The notes beneath the pieces are model-generated. The model was not told where the DNA came from. It saw only the letters and a program-made list of their open reading frames with translations, and searched no databases. From NCBI GenBank assembly GCA_033085395.1, contig MU853191.1:62001-126000 (forward strand): 64,000 nt of DNA, in the 5' to 3' direction. Below are positions 1-10,769 of this stretch, piece by piece (positions within the stretch are counted from its first letter, which is position 1; every line of letters starts with the position of its first letter). The position numbers were made by a program, and so were the translations under genes. Source of the DNA: Xanthoparmelia taractica. Lineage: Eukaryota > Ascomycota > Lecanoromycetes > Lecanorales > Parmeliaceae.

Positions 1-1179
1 GTGGGCCGGCTGGGACGGGTGTAGGCGCAGCGGCTCAATGCATGCAAGATTGTCTGGGACTTTTTATGCGGGTGCATGCATATGGCAGACTATTGGTAAG
101 ATTAGGGCCGTCATAGTTGAGTGATGCAGATGTTGCATTTAGAGCGACAGGCTTCCTGACCACCTATCCGGCTGTCAATGCTCATTGTTTCTGCCAATTG
201 GTACGGGTAGAAAGCTCAGGATTGAGTGTATTGCTGAGTAGCTTCCTCACGATCGCAGTAGGTATGGACGACGACATTTTGGCAACAGCAGTGCCCGATT
301 TGTGTCAGAGGGCGAGACTAGAAGTCTTGAGGCTGCAAGATCAAAGATTGGCGTCTGCCTCGGACCCTTAATGGTGACGGGAAAAAGACCTCCAAGTCCC
401 ACGTTTGGGACTCTTTTTCTTTCATTTCCATTGCTTAGAAGATCCCAATCCCTTTTCAGCCTTCCACATTGCGTGAAAGATGCAGCTATGGGAATGAGCG
501 CCAAGCTTCATAAGGCTGCATCTCGCTAGCTCGGCAGATATCAATACTAACCCAATCAAACCGTTGCGTCTGTGCGACACTTTCCATCGTTGGAGCATAC
601 TGTGCATGAAGAATTGAGCTGCATTGGGTCGTCCGTTACCCCTTAAATTAACGACCTGCAGCGTCTCCTAGACCGAATCGATATCTATTGACCTGATCGC
701 CAATACCACACGTTACACAAATGCTATCCCAAACGGCGCACAAGCAGCGAGCCAACTTTTCATAGACTGCTCTCCCTATCCAATCACGCCCCGAGGAAGG
801 GCCAAGATGCTGATCAGGAATAACCGGTCGACTACACTACTAGGTAGCCAGAGGCCTGACGTACTATCTCCATGGCTAGAACCCTGAAGCTCTCGATGAC
901 TTGCTGATTTTCAACCACTTTTAAAAAGAAAAAAATGCCTTCACTTGCATTGCGTAGGATCTAGACACGTGGCATCCAAGATCAACGATGTGTCAAACAC
1001 TTGTTTTTGTCCAGTCTAATTGATTCCTCCGCCCTAGAAGCGTATAACCCACGTACAGCGTCCAGACCTTCCTTGCCAAATTTATCCCTTTCAATCTGCG
1101 GTCCAGAGCAAGCTACTTGTCTGCCTCGGATCAAGTACCGAATTTGATTGTCATCCCATTAGCCAGCGCATCCAACCTG
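1..1179. other. Stretch without a recognisable gene
   Basis: Only short open frames occur on both strands and none shows a domain I recognise. Given the relics that follow, this may be older decayed coding DNA, but I cannot support any particular family. Nothing repeat-like is visible. Confidence 0.5.
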
Positions 1180-1600
1180 GTCGAGCTTTGGAGGAGGACT
1201 GGTTGTCGGAGAAGCAGTATCGAGCGATCTTATATTCGCCGCCGACTTCTCTAGAAACGAAGAGTATCTGATTGGCCTTAGTCCCCTTTCCATGGCCTTT
1301 AGCGACAGTCGTGCCAGCCAAGTTAGTACCCGTATTTGATCAGCTGCCAGGGCTCAGCGTATAGCTTCTCTTAGTGTTTACGAGCGAAGGCATATTCAGG
1401 GCTGACAGGCACAACCTCCTGAATGTCAAGTTTGACGATTATTCCGAACAGACCTGCGTAGGTCTTGCGCACATTGGCAATGCCAACGCATGAGGGGGAG
1501 CATGGGGGCCATGACGATGCCATCGTGACTGTTTGAGCATCGCGCAGTCTTCAGCGCTTGCCTTATTGATGGCATCTTGGTAGGCACGCAGCGTCAACGT
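1180..1600 (-). pseudogene. SnoaL-like (nuclear transport factor 2 fold) protein relic
   Basis: Conceptual translation of the minus strand gives successive pieces of a SnoaL-like/ketosteroid-isomerase-like protein in different frames. Near 1598-1540 is RAYQDAINKASAEDCAML, then DGIVMAPM, then VGIANVRKTYAGLFG and VKLDIQEVVPVSPEYAFAR (about 1490-1390), and finally ANQILFVSREVGGEYKIAR followed by YCFSDNQSS (about 1277-1200). This order (helix, GxVxMxP, Y..LF, LD..EVV.VS.dwAFAR, NQ..FV....G.WKIARY) is typical of the family. At least two frame changes and several stops lie between the pieces, around the MAPM segment and between the AFAR and NQILF segments. The family includes small stand-alone proteins of about 130-150 residues, so most of the gene is represented. 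It is not expected to make a functional protein. The identification rests on motif order only. Confidence 0.6.
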
Positions 1601-3064
1601 CCAATGCAAGAAGAACGGTCCAGTCTGCTACACCCAAAGGATGGGGTTTTCCTCCTGACTGGGACATCCACATGGTTGTTAATGCATCACACCAGTGCCT
1701 CTTTATGCAAAGCCAACTGGTCGCTGCTGGCGCCACAAATCCATCAGCGCCATCTTGCGAATGGAAGCTGCCGGAGGAGATGGATGCATGATCTAAATAT
1801 CTAAGCCTGAAAAGTACGAGATCGGAATCACTGGTGTTGAAGCCAAGGGAGCAGACCAGACCAATCTCATAGGGACAATGTCCATATAAGATGCCAGCTA
1901 CGTTTGACAGCCATCCTTGTGACCTCTCTCAAGTTATCGTCCCTTAACAATAATCATTGAAAGACTTGAGCGCGGGGTTGGGCCTGACCAATCTCAAGCT
2001 TGACGCTGCCGCCTGGTGCTAGAGTCGTACATCACGCACCTTATGGTAAGAGCACCGAGGGCTGGCGCTTTTTGATGCCTCGATCCGACTGGAGTGCGAA
2101 GATATTGGCGCAGAGACGCTGCGCGTAATTGGTAGCGAGGCGGAGAAACAGGTTGCAAGTGCTGAACGGCGAATCCGCCTTTCGAATTTTCCACTTATAG
2201 TCAGCGGATGAAGGACTTTTTAAAATAGTAAGTGAAGGTGTTACTTCGCGTTCGTAGGTGTTTAAGACTATGATCGTTAGCTGCTAGTAAAAAGCAGTTA
2301 AATCTCAGGCATACGGATGGACTCTCCGGACGATCTTGGTACAGGCTGAGGCATATGAGGTCACGAGATTCGAGTCTTTTCGCTGAGGATCTCACGTCAA
2401 GTATACTTTGAGGAGGAACGAATAATATCATCTGAGGAGAACAGACAAGAAGGGAGCAGCAATTTGATGTACACTAGTTCCTTTGCGGCAGCTTACCGCC
2501 CGGATATAAAAGTAGATATAGCGCCAAACTCAACTTTCCTTCATCAGCTTCGACATCATTGCCCTTTATGATGCCGAATGCGCCTGCCTCTTATATTGAT
2601 TCATAGGCCGAGTTCAGGCAGTTTTACTGCGTTTGGACAGGAGTTTTCAAGGAACCTAGCGGGCGTTGTTGAGGTGCGGAGGTTTCTCAAAACGCAAGAC
2701 GATAGAGGAGCGTCGCCATAGGAGATCTGTGGTCTGGCAAACGGATTAAAAGTGATGGTGGATTGATCTGCAGTAGGTATTGGCAATGTGTGAGGATGAG
2801 CTTGATACATGAATTCGCTTCCTGCTTATTGGTGAGGAACGGGTCGGATGTAGTGGTTTTGAAGGCTCAGTTGATGAGACGGATGTCAAATAGCTTCGTA
2901 TCAACGGCGATTGCCCTGAGATCATATCTAGAGGAACTACACCTTCGAACTGAAATGTGGTCATCCACCTGAGGAGCGACCCCAATCCCAAGACAGACCC
3001 AATGATCGTCATGTAGAGCTGGAATACTAAATAATGCACAAGGAGGGAAGGCATGTCTGTTGCC
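1601..3064. other. Stretch without a recognisable gene
   Basis: Open frames are short on both strands and no family could be named. A minus-strand reading between about 2600 and 3050 has a serine-rich composition without any motif I recognise. No repeats are seen. Confidence 0.45.
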
Positions 3065-4860
3065 CTACTCTTCTTCCCGCAGTATCACAGGAGCAGAGTC
3101 GGGGCGGTCCTCACAAGGTCGGCAAAGGCTGCAGGGGACACGATCTCCAGACGAACACTCGATCCACGGCGTGCGTTGGTCGGCATGAATCCTCACTTCC
3201 GCCTCCTCACATACGCGCCTCAAGTCTCCGAGCCAGACATTGAACCTATTCGGCTCGTTGCCTTGCCAAGGACTACTTGGTGGTGTGATTATTGGATATG
3301 CGAGACAGATTTCCCTTAAAGATGCGAAGGCGCCGTTTGTTGGAGATAATTTGACATTTACTAGAGCCACTAGTTGGTGTATGAGACCTTCAATCTCGTG
3401 CTCCACTATTGAGCTGTAGTTTCGGTTAATTATGAGTGTTTGTAGCGTCCTGAAGAAAATTAAGGTCAGCGTGTATGTTGCATCGCCAATTTTCGCGTCA
3501 AAAGGTCTTGCTCCCGGGCAATGTCTTGAAGAACCGAGTTGGTGTAGAGGCAATATGGGAAGGATGTCGAAGGGCTGCTTACGGTGGAAGAAGAGCCCGT
3601 AGATCAACCCAATCCGTAGTACCAAACACACTCTTCTCCAGGTTGATACTATCATCCGCATTATATTCGATGTGCGGAGGCTCGTATGTAGACATGTCTA
3701 CGAGGTGACTCAGAGGAAGCTCGATGTTTGCGAGTCTGGAAAAGCTTTCAAATGAATGACGTGAAGCAGTAGAAAGTTTCGCCAGCGGGTTTGGATCGCA
3801 CAGAACCAAGGTTTCGAGACTGTGCTTCGAATGCTTCAGGAGGGCTGAGATAATCTCGTCATCGTTGGTCGCCCCTGAGAGGCAGCGCAAGGAGTGCGTC
3901 GCGCCAATGAAGCTGGCGATTGTCTCCGCGGCTAAGTCACAAGTGTCGACTTGGACGTTCAGAATCAGCATTTGGCTCCCAGTTTACGAGCCAAGATTAT
4001 TTAAACACTTGCAAGCCAGGTTCCGGCAGGATGACCGGCCTACCTCCCATCTCCAGACGTATGGCTTAGGGCTTTGCACATATTCTTCATCGTCCTCTCG
4101 GTCAGATTCCTGATGAACATCTTCACCCATCAATAAGTGGGGACGTAACTCCTCAATGGCTGGTAGCAGGAACAAGGGTGAAATGACACCCGAATGTGGG
4201 TAAAAGCCATATTTCGGGCGCCTTAGCTCGGTATAAAACCCGACGTAGACTGTCTTTAGATTCTGGAAACATGGCCACAGGGCTGGTGGGAGTGGTGATA
4301 GTGCACGGAGCGTAGAAGCCAGCAGTCTAAAAGGGTGGGACTTTTCTTCCCATTGCCACCTATCGTACTCGACAAAGGTGGCTTTGGTCAATTTTGGTGA
4401 CATGGCCATCAGCAACACTTTCAGAGGCTCATCACTTCCGGCTCGCAGTCGGTCCATCCATTTGTCTACCAAATGCTCTTCGAGACGCAGCAGTCCCGAA
4501 AGTATGCTACGGTAGCGCCAGAGTTCCTCATCGTTATAGAACGTAGTGTCAACATGCGAGTAGTCATGGTGTTTTTCCAGCCAGTTCAAGAACTGCTCGG
4601 TCTCCCAGTCATAAGGGTTCCTTTCGGTGAAGACTGGGCTCTTCCATTCTTCAAATTTCTCTCTCAAGTCCCAGACATCCAAGGATCGAACGTACCATAA
4701 GATTTCCGGCTCTGAAAGAGTACTCCTCAATAATGATGGAACTGTGATAGGATTGCGATCTTGGCGGGTAACCCCTATTATTTGTATTTTAAATAGTCCT
4801 GCTCCAGGGGAGCCTTTGGAGAATCAATCAACCCGTCTTCAACATCTTCAATATGGTCTT
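3065..4860 (-). pseudogene. Broken F-box/LRR-type fungal protein
   Basis: A long minus-strand coding trace is split by several breaks. An upstream piece (about 4860-4745) ends in a frame change. The main block from about 4785 to 3984 contains a 'GLFKIQIIGVTRQ' lead-in and then leucine-rich segments such as PEILWYVRSLDVWDLREKF, as seen in fungal F-box/LRR-like proteins. It meets an in-frame TAA at 3984-3986, and the same frame continues after the stop to about 3579 (HSLRCLSG, LLKHSKHSLETLVL). The C-terminal part (SLREICLAYP, LRRVCEEAEVRIH) continues in another frame to about 3170. A 38-bp GT-AG segment around the stop is too short for a normal fungal intron. No clear F-box was found at the N-terminus, so the family name is an inference from leucine pattern and C-terminal style. 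A related but intact protein lies at 54021-55388. Confidence 0.5.
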
Positions 4861-5910
4861 CTACCTTGGCAAAGGCTTGTTGGTTCTAGGCATCAACCCA
4901 GCTAAGGTAAGGTCATACGTAAACGGTAAACGCCAGAAGTCAGGATGGCCACTCTACCTTTATGCTCAGGCAATGCTCCTGTTGGACAGAGATAGATTCA
5001 GAGCTTCTCGGGAAATTTGATCTACTTATGTACGAGTTGAGTAGATTATTATATTGACTTGGAAACGACGTTGGTATTATGTAGACGAAGGCTCGGGCCT
5101 CTACGCTAAGCGAGACCAGGGACGACAACTCACGTGACCAGCTTGGCTTTCTTTTTTACTGTGAGGCCTCACTAAGATTACATCAAAGTATCGTTGGTCC
5201 TCGGGTAATTGTAAGAGCAGGTAGTCATATAAACTTTTGCTCATTGCCTGCATTGTCATTCCCCACCACTACGTTTTCACTCTTCGTCTTCTCATGCCCC
5301 ACTAGCACCCGTTCTTTCTACGACTGATGAGTCTTCTTATTGACAAGGACTACTGGTCTTAGATAGCCTATCGGTAGCCTCGAGACTCCATCTGCTTACT
5401 TCAGGTAAGAATAGCCCTACTCAAAGAGTTGTTCGTCGCCTGGTTCAGCTAGAACGGTCTCGTTAGTATGATCACCATTAGTGCGTGTGGCAGCCAGCAT
5501 TTCCATAGCTTCGGCGTCTAGTCTTTCAACGGCAGACATCGTGAAGACTCAGAAAGAAATGGAAGCAGAAGAAGAGGGAGAGCGGGAAGATGCCATTGAT
5601 AGCGAAAGGTAGACGCCGGGCCATGCCGCCGTCCATGAAGCTCAGAACCAAGGATAGCTAGTAAGCAAAGGCTATTGATGGCCATCCACATTATAGAGAA
5701 GTAGCGCTTATATTGCGTCGCTTTCGAGGCTGGAATATCGTGGACGGTCTTAATGATACATGAACAGGTGCGGGTATAAACAGAGTTTAAACGGTCTTTA
5801 GCTGGTGGAGGTCATTGCACTATCTTTACAGACTCCATCTGCAGGAGGCAAGCTGCATCAAAAAAGCATTGGCTGCGACTCGGAACGAAAATTGTGATCC
5901 ATTTCGCAAA
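4861..5910. other. Stretch without a recognisable gene
   Basis: No open frame longer than about 65 codons shows a recognisable motif. It may include the former upstream region of the F-box/LRR relic. No repeats are visible. Confidence 0.45.
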
Positions 5911-7155
5911 CTAGTTTTCGCGCAGGCATTTTCCCTGCGAGACAGCTTGTGGCACAGTAAGAGCCACTCCATGTGGAATGGATCTGGCCAACAGCCCCTT
6001 TGGTGTCACTCGTAAGGTTGTTCGGAACGATCTAGGCCTGCCCATTAAGCCTTCACGTCCGTGGAGAGCAAAATTTAATGCTTTCTTTGCACAAATGAGG
6101 ATTCCGGTCTCATCCATCGTCGTAATGCGCGTTTTTGGCATGTAGGTCTTCAAGGATTCAGCGATGTTGGGATCGTAGTCTCTACCACCGTTAATGTATA
6201 CCTAGTCCAACTGCTTGCGGCCGTATCGCCGGTAATGCTCTAAAAACAACTGTGCTGTAATGCGCATAACTGTGGCGACGCTATCATCCGGACTCGACCT
6301 TTGGCTAAGCAACCTCTCCCGTGTCTCTCACTTGTGCTGTTATTGAACGTCTTTATTCCTGTAGTCTTGGAACGTCGTGCACAAAGTACGACCAGAACCC
6401 CGTCCATGATCGCCTAGTAGACTTTCTCTTGTGTTCCCGTCTCACCATGTTTATCATACTCGAGCCCATCCTTCGTAAATATCGGAGCACTGAGTCGATG
6501 AGTACGTTGCCCGGATCCATGTTCAAAGTCATAGCATCCCTAAGGTCCTGTTTGGCAGAATTGAGGAACCAGCTATGCAAGCGATTTCCTGTACATCCCG
6601 GTTCTTTGTAAGATGGTTGAAAAGCAACGAGTTGAGGGAGGAGCAGATTGACAGCTTTGCGGTCCCAGATCGAGGTCCGACACTTGATATTACCCATTGC
6701 TGTGATTTAGCAATGATGGTAAGTTTCCGCATGTTGAAGTGCATTTGGATTGCATTCCGCATTGGGAACGCGGCTGGAAGAGGCAGGCGCCGTGTGGTCT
6801 GCTCTTGACCAGCAATAAGATCCACATCCATGGCGAGGAGAAAGTTCCGCACCTTTGCAAAACTTTGAGTTGCACCGGAACGAACTGCCATACCCTCTGA
6901 TTGATCACGGCGGTTTTTGCTGAGGTGTAGAATTCTCCTTGACCATACGCATGACCTTGTCTTGTAACCTCTTCAGTACCAGGCAGCCAAGTAGCATTGT
7001 AGTACAGACGCACGCTTCAATGTCGGAGGAAATTCCGCCTCGCCGAAGTGTAGGAGTGTGGTATGCAATGATGATTATGGATCATTTTGGGTGGAATGAA
7101 CGTGTACTGTGTCGGTCCCATGCATTGAGGTGCCTACCGTTCTTATTAGTAGGCA
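5911..7155 (-). pseudogene. Anhydro-N-acetylmuramic acid kinase (AnmK) relic
   Basis: The family phosphorylates 1,6-anhydro-N-acetylmuramic acid in bacterial cell-wall recycling, and homologues occur in some filamentous fungi. On the minus strand the family motifs appear in the right order. The N-terminal sugar-kinase loop reads VGTSMHGTDTVHVH at about 7137-7096, where the family has GTSMDGxD. The TSEVTR-like region reads LPGTEEVTRQGH near 6980. The phosphate-binding segment reads DPGNVLIDSVLRYL near 6500. A segment PDDSVATVMRITAQLFLEHY is followed by the GGG loop, reading YINGGRDYDPNIAESL and MPKTRITTMDETG. Then comes the alanine helix and GREGLMGRP. Damage includes a catalytic-loop Asp changed to His (GAT to CAT), an in-frame TAG at 6202-6204 and the third Gly of the GGG loop changed to Arg. 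At least three frame changes lie between 7100 and 6350. It is about full length (family near 370 residues), so this is decay rather than truncation. Confidence 0.85.
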
Positions 7156-7849
7156 TCGCCAGTGACGCTGCGACGGAGATGCTTGCCTTGATTGACAAAA
7201 CCATCTTCAGCGACGATGTGCTGTCAGTGAACGAAACCATTTGCCAAATAGTGGGGTAAGTGTAGCTTGGGTCCCTTGAGGTTGGAATCAGACGGACAGT
7301 TGTAGGCCGTCGCAAGGGTGTAGCTTGGGCACCTTGACAGCCACCGTCTTTAAATCAGTCTCTTTTGGTACCAACCGACAATCTCTTGACCAAACTGACA
7401 TATCTGAACGTAAGTAGAATTACTTGAGGTACCTTAGTCGCGGTAGTGACGGGTTACAAGGTGGTCGACGGACTGAGCGGGCCCGAGCCGCAAGAGAGAA
7501 GCGCCAGGCCAGGCCACGAACCAGAGCAGGCTTGGGGTAGCAGTCAGGAAACTTTGGATTCTTCAAGACCATTGAACATCAACACATGCAGTCATTGTGA
7601 TCTGATTGCTCAACCCTTCATATTATGCAAGGGCAGGATCCCAACAGGATGAGATGCTGGCCAGCATTTTGGCTAACCCGAGAAACCACTCTCCCTCCTC
7701 TGTAGACTGAATCGCTACGCACTTCATTATTCACGAGTCATGTTTACAAACATAGCCAAATGTTCTCATCACTAGGCAACCCATTTTCTATGCTATCCAC
7801 TCTGCAATTCTAGATCAAGTTTACAGCTTCATAACCCAGTACAGAGGTT
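7156..7849. other. Intergenic stretch between two relics
   Basis: Nothing recognisable is encoded here. The sequence gtgtagcttgg(g) occurs twice, at about 7259 and 7318, as a short direct repeat with no evident function. Confidence 0.4.
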
Positions 7850-8582
7850 GTGCGACGACGAACAAGCCGCCGAGTGCCCCCAGAAGGCCTTCCGCTTGCC
7901 CAGATCTTACCATTTGCCAATTGCCTTTTTCAAACTAAAGGACCGCCACAGTGTGGACGCTGCTTTGGAGTTGTTGCGCAGCCTAGATGTCAATCGCATG
8001 CTCAGACATGCTGCGACCGCCGTGGCCACGACCAACGCCGGTAGTCAAGACGAAACGAGTGCGAAAGTGACTGTTGTAGGAGATGATGACAGAGGTCGGG
8101 TTCCGCTACTGTTTGTCTCACTGATAGGCCTTTCCGCAACTCGATACAACGTTGCTAGAAATCCCAACTGGGCAGAGAGTGTCCCCATGGATTCTACGAA
8201 CCGACTACACTTGTTTTCTCATCAAATCCAGCAACGTTTTATCTCTGCGGGATTCGAAAACTTCTCTAGATGAGGACGCGACGGTAAATACGAAGGCAAC
8301 TTCCTGCGCTTTAACATTTTCAACGCTTGGAAGGTTAGGGCTTCGCGACGAGTTGTGGATGAGCATGGGCATGAGGTTCAAGAACGCAGATACCCTGATT
8401 TCGATGCTCTAGGCCTGATAGAGAAGTACAAAGACGTCGTCTTGGCCGAAGGCATCCCCCTTGAAAAGATAAGCCTCTGTAAGAACGGCCGTAAGGCGAA
8501 GTTCCAAGGATCCAGGAACCAGATTTTGGTAGACGAATACTATGAGGAAGTGGGTAGCATTCCCCTGCCTCAGGAGACATGA
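7850..8582 (+). pseudogene. 2H phosphoesterase (AKAP7/ASCC1-like) relic
   Basis: The reading frame from about 7850 resembles the AKAP7-NLS / 2'-5' RNA ligase-like domain found in ASCC1 and fungal homologues. It has an RLPRSYHLPIAFFKLKDR block, a DAALELLRSLDV helix, a VPLLFVSLIGLSAT strand and a SHQIQQRFISAGF helix. The same frame then hits TGA at 8271-8273. A neighbouring frame carries DATVNT, where the family has the second catalytic motif HATVVNT. The original frame resumes with FDALGLIEKYKDVVLAEGIPLEKISLCKNG and EEVGSIPLP, the characteristic C-terminus. Both catalytic H-x-T motifs are altered: the first reads HLP, the second DAT. With the stop and frame change it cannot encode an active 2H enzyme. 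The start codon is not identifiable. Confidence 0.65.
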
Positions 8583-9100
8583 CTTCAAAGGATCGCTTTC
8601 CCTTTGAAACACCATTCCGCTAATCACAACCTGGTTTCGAATGTCCCAATCCCTGGTCGCATTAACTTAGCTCGTGTCATTCCACAGACGGCCTAGCAGA
8701 CTCCGGCCTCTTAAGAAATTGTACCGGACAGGGGAGGAAAATAGGGCTTTACTAGGCAATGGAGCTTGCAAGACGGACAGTAATTTCAACAAGAAGCCGA
8801 TCGATCGCGGACATGGCTTCCTTTCATGAAAGGCTCTTGCGAGAATCTTTGCAACACCTGTTTCTCCATTACGGCTGCGATTGCAACTACCCATAACAGA
8901 CGACGAGGCCACATTATCATACAACAGAGATTATAAAGCTGCAACTGGACATTGATAGCAATAAATTTTACACCTATATAACTACAGTCCCCCAACACTT
9001 CGCCCCCAAGCGTGAACGAGCACCTGTTTGCAATGCTGCTGATACGTACATAGCCCTGCCTCCAGAGTGAACTCAAGACCACTTAGTTCCACCTGACTCA
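8583..9100. other. Stretch without a recognisable gene
   Basis: Short minus-strand frames between 8667 and 9082 show no motif I can name. No repeats are seen. Confidence 0.4.
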
Positions 9101-9149
9101 GTGAGCGACCTACCTCATGGTCGAAGTGGTCATGTATACTATGCATATT

Positions 9150-9730
9150 GCATTCCCATTTCCTCTTCCCCCATCTTTTCGCTCATCGCACCACCACATC
9201 CCATCACCGCTCCCCTCCCCTCCATATACTCTTCTCTTTTCTCTCTCTCTTCGCTCCCCCCCCCCTCATCTCCGCCAATCTCAGCAACTCCATATTCCTC
9301 CATCCATCTCTCCCTCCCTCCCTCCCTTTCCCACCCGCTTTCCCTCCAATCCTCCTCACTCTTCACCTATTATCAAATAGGAAAACAAGAGAAGGCGTAA
9401 ATCTCTGATGACCTAAGTAGATAGGTAAGGTAGGTATTGAAGCGACACCAAGTACCATGATTAGGCATTATCGGTATCTATTTTCTTTTGTTTTCGCTTT
9501 TCCTTCTTCTTTTCTTCTCCTTTCTTTTCTTCCCTTCCCTCCTCTTTTCTTTTCTTCGCAGTGCTTTTATATAGATTAATTTATAAATACTATACTATAC
9601 TTACTTTACTTTACTTTACTCTACTTTACTTTACTTCAAATAAATCGATCGTAGTAATACGTAGATATACAGCTACGTGCGACTACTTTCAATAGAGTAA
9701 ATGAAATAAAGTAAAGTAAAGAAAATTCAA
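9150..9730. repeat. Pyrimidine-rich low-complexity DNA with ACTTT repeats
   Basis: From about 9160 to 9370 the plus strand is almost pure C/T, and a second such tract lies at 9480-9560. A pentamer array of (A)CTTT type follows at about 9599-9637, and a mirrored aaagt run at about 9705-9722. Open frames across these tracts are compositional artefacts made of Ser, Pro and Leu. The short motif acctaagtagataggtaagg at 9411-9430 belongs to a dispersed ACCTA/TAGGT family noted in the findings. Confidence 0.8.
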
Positions 9731-9799
9731 GCTATGAAAAGGATAATTCTTGATCTTGCATCTTGCATCTTAGACCAAGTCAAAATCATTTACGCCATT

Positions 9800-9985
9800 C
9801 CTTTTCCTTTTTCCCTTCCCCTTCCTTTCTCTTCTTCCCCTTCTTCCCCTTCTTCCCCTTCTTCCCCTTCTTCCCCTTCTTCCCCTTCTTCCCCTTCTTC
9901 CCCTTCTTCCCCTTCCTTCCCTTCCTCCCCCTCCTCCTCCTCCTCCTCCTCCTCCTCCTCCTCCTCCTCTTCTTCTTCTTCCCCT
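9800..9985. repeat. TTCTTCCCC minisatellite followed by a CTC microsatellite
   Basis: A 9-bp unit TTCTTCCCC is repeated about eight times head to tail from about 9834 to 9908 with almost no divergence. It runs into a pure CTC trinucleotide array at about 9926-9968 and then TCTTCTTCTTC. The plus strand is all pyrimidine, so the tract is a long mirror-type purine/pyrimidine run. Apparent proteins on both strands (Ser/Pro or Arg/Lys/Gly) are artefacts. Confidence 0.9.
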
Positions 9986-10363
9986 TCATATCAAAACTAG
10001 CAATAAGAAGCGCACATCTTGAACCACATATCTCGCAAAGAAGGAGTTGGTGGGGGGGAGGGGTGTGTTTCCTTCGGTAGGGGAGGTGGATAGATGGAAT
10101 ATTTAAGTGAATGGGATCAGGGATTGGGCTACGGTATAGGTAAGTGAGACGAGAAGAGTGGGGTTCGTGAATAGAGTAGGTGAGGCGGGGATTTCGGGTG
10201 CGCGATGAAAAGGGACTGAAGGGAGGACAAAAGAGGAAAGGTAAGGGGTCTTCGGTTGATTAGAAGGATGGAGCAATAGGCGGTTATGGATTTCTTGACG
10301 GAGTAAGGAGGAAAAGGAAGAGAAGAAGGAAGAGGAGATGAATTTTGATTTGGATATTGTCTG

Positions 10364-10745
10364 CTTAACAGACACTTGCAGCAAGGTTGAAGGAAGGGAT
10401 ACTACTAGTGAAATTCTCATATGGATAAAAGTGCTATCCTATTTCCTCTCACAAGGCCGGGGAAAAGAACCATGATCTCCGCTTAACAAATGCATGCAGT
10501 AAGGGTTCTTGGAGATGTCAAAGTGGTATTCTCATATAGATGAAAGGGCTATCGTAATTGCGCTCACAAAGCAATTGAAACAACATCCAATCGGACTCGG
10601 ACCACCTTTTTCTTATCAGACGCACGCAGAAAGGCTCAATAGCATTACATGGAGGAATAGACCCTCCTCCGCTCACAAAGCAGTTGAAACAACATCCAAT
10701 CCGACTCGGATCACCTTTGCTTAACAAACGCATGCAATAAAAGTT
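10364..10745. repeat. Degenerate tandem repeat, unit about 108-129 bp
   Basis: Three units and the start of a fourth can be aligned. Each begins CTTAACA(G/A)A-like then GCA(T/C)GCAG(T/A)AAGG, at about 10364, 10483, 10612 and 10720. The first two share ATTCTCATAT(G/A)GAT(A/G)AAAG(T/G)GCTATC at about 10412 and 10527. The second and third share CTCACAAAGCA(A/G)TTGAAACA followed by ACATCCAATC at about 10563 and 10671. Units differ by substitutions and indels, so the array is old. No coding sequence or transposase is associated. It lies immediately downstream of the bZIP gene. Confidence 0.75.
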
Positions 10746-10769
10746 AAAGAAATCTTAAATCTGCTTCGC

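Noticed and set aside
1..9000. Repeat-induced point mutation as the cause of decay in the left region
   Set aside because: Lesions that can be read (GAT to CAT, GAG to TAG, one-base indels) are not C-to-T; base composition is not strongly AT-shifted; the relics look like single-copy genes.
9786..9989. Arg/Lys/Gly-rich and Ser/Pro-rich ORFs over 9.7-10.0 kb
   Set aside because: They are translations of a 9-bp and a 3-bp pyrimidine repeat, open in every frame for compositional reasons.
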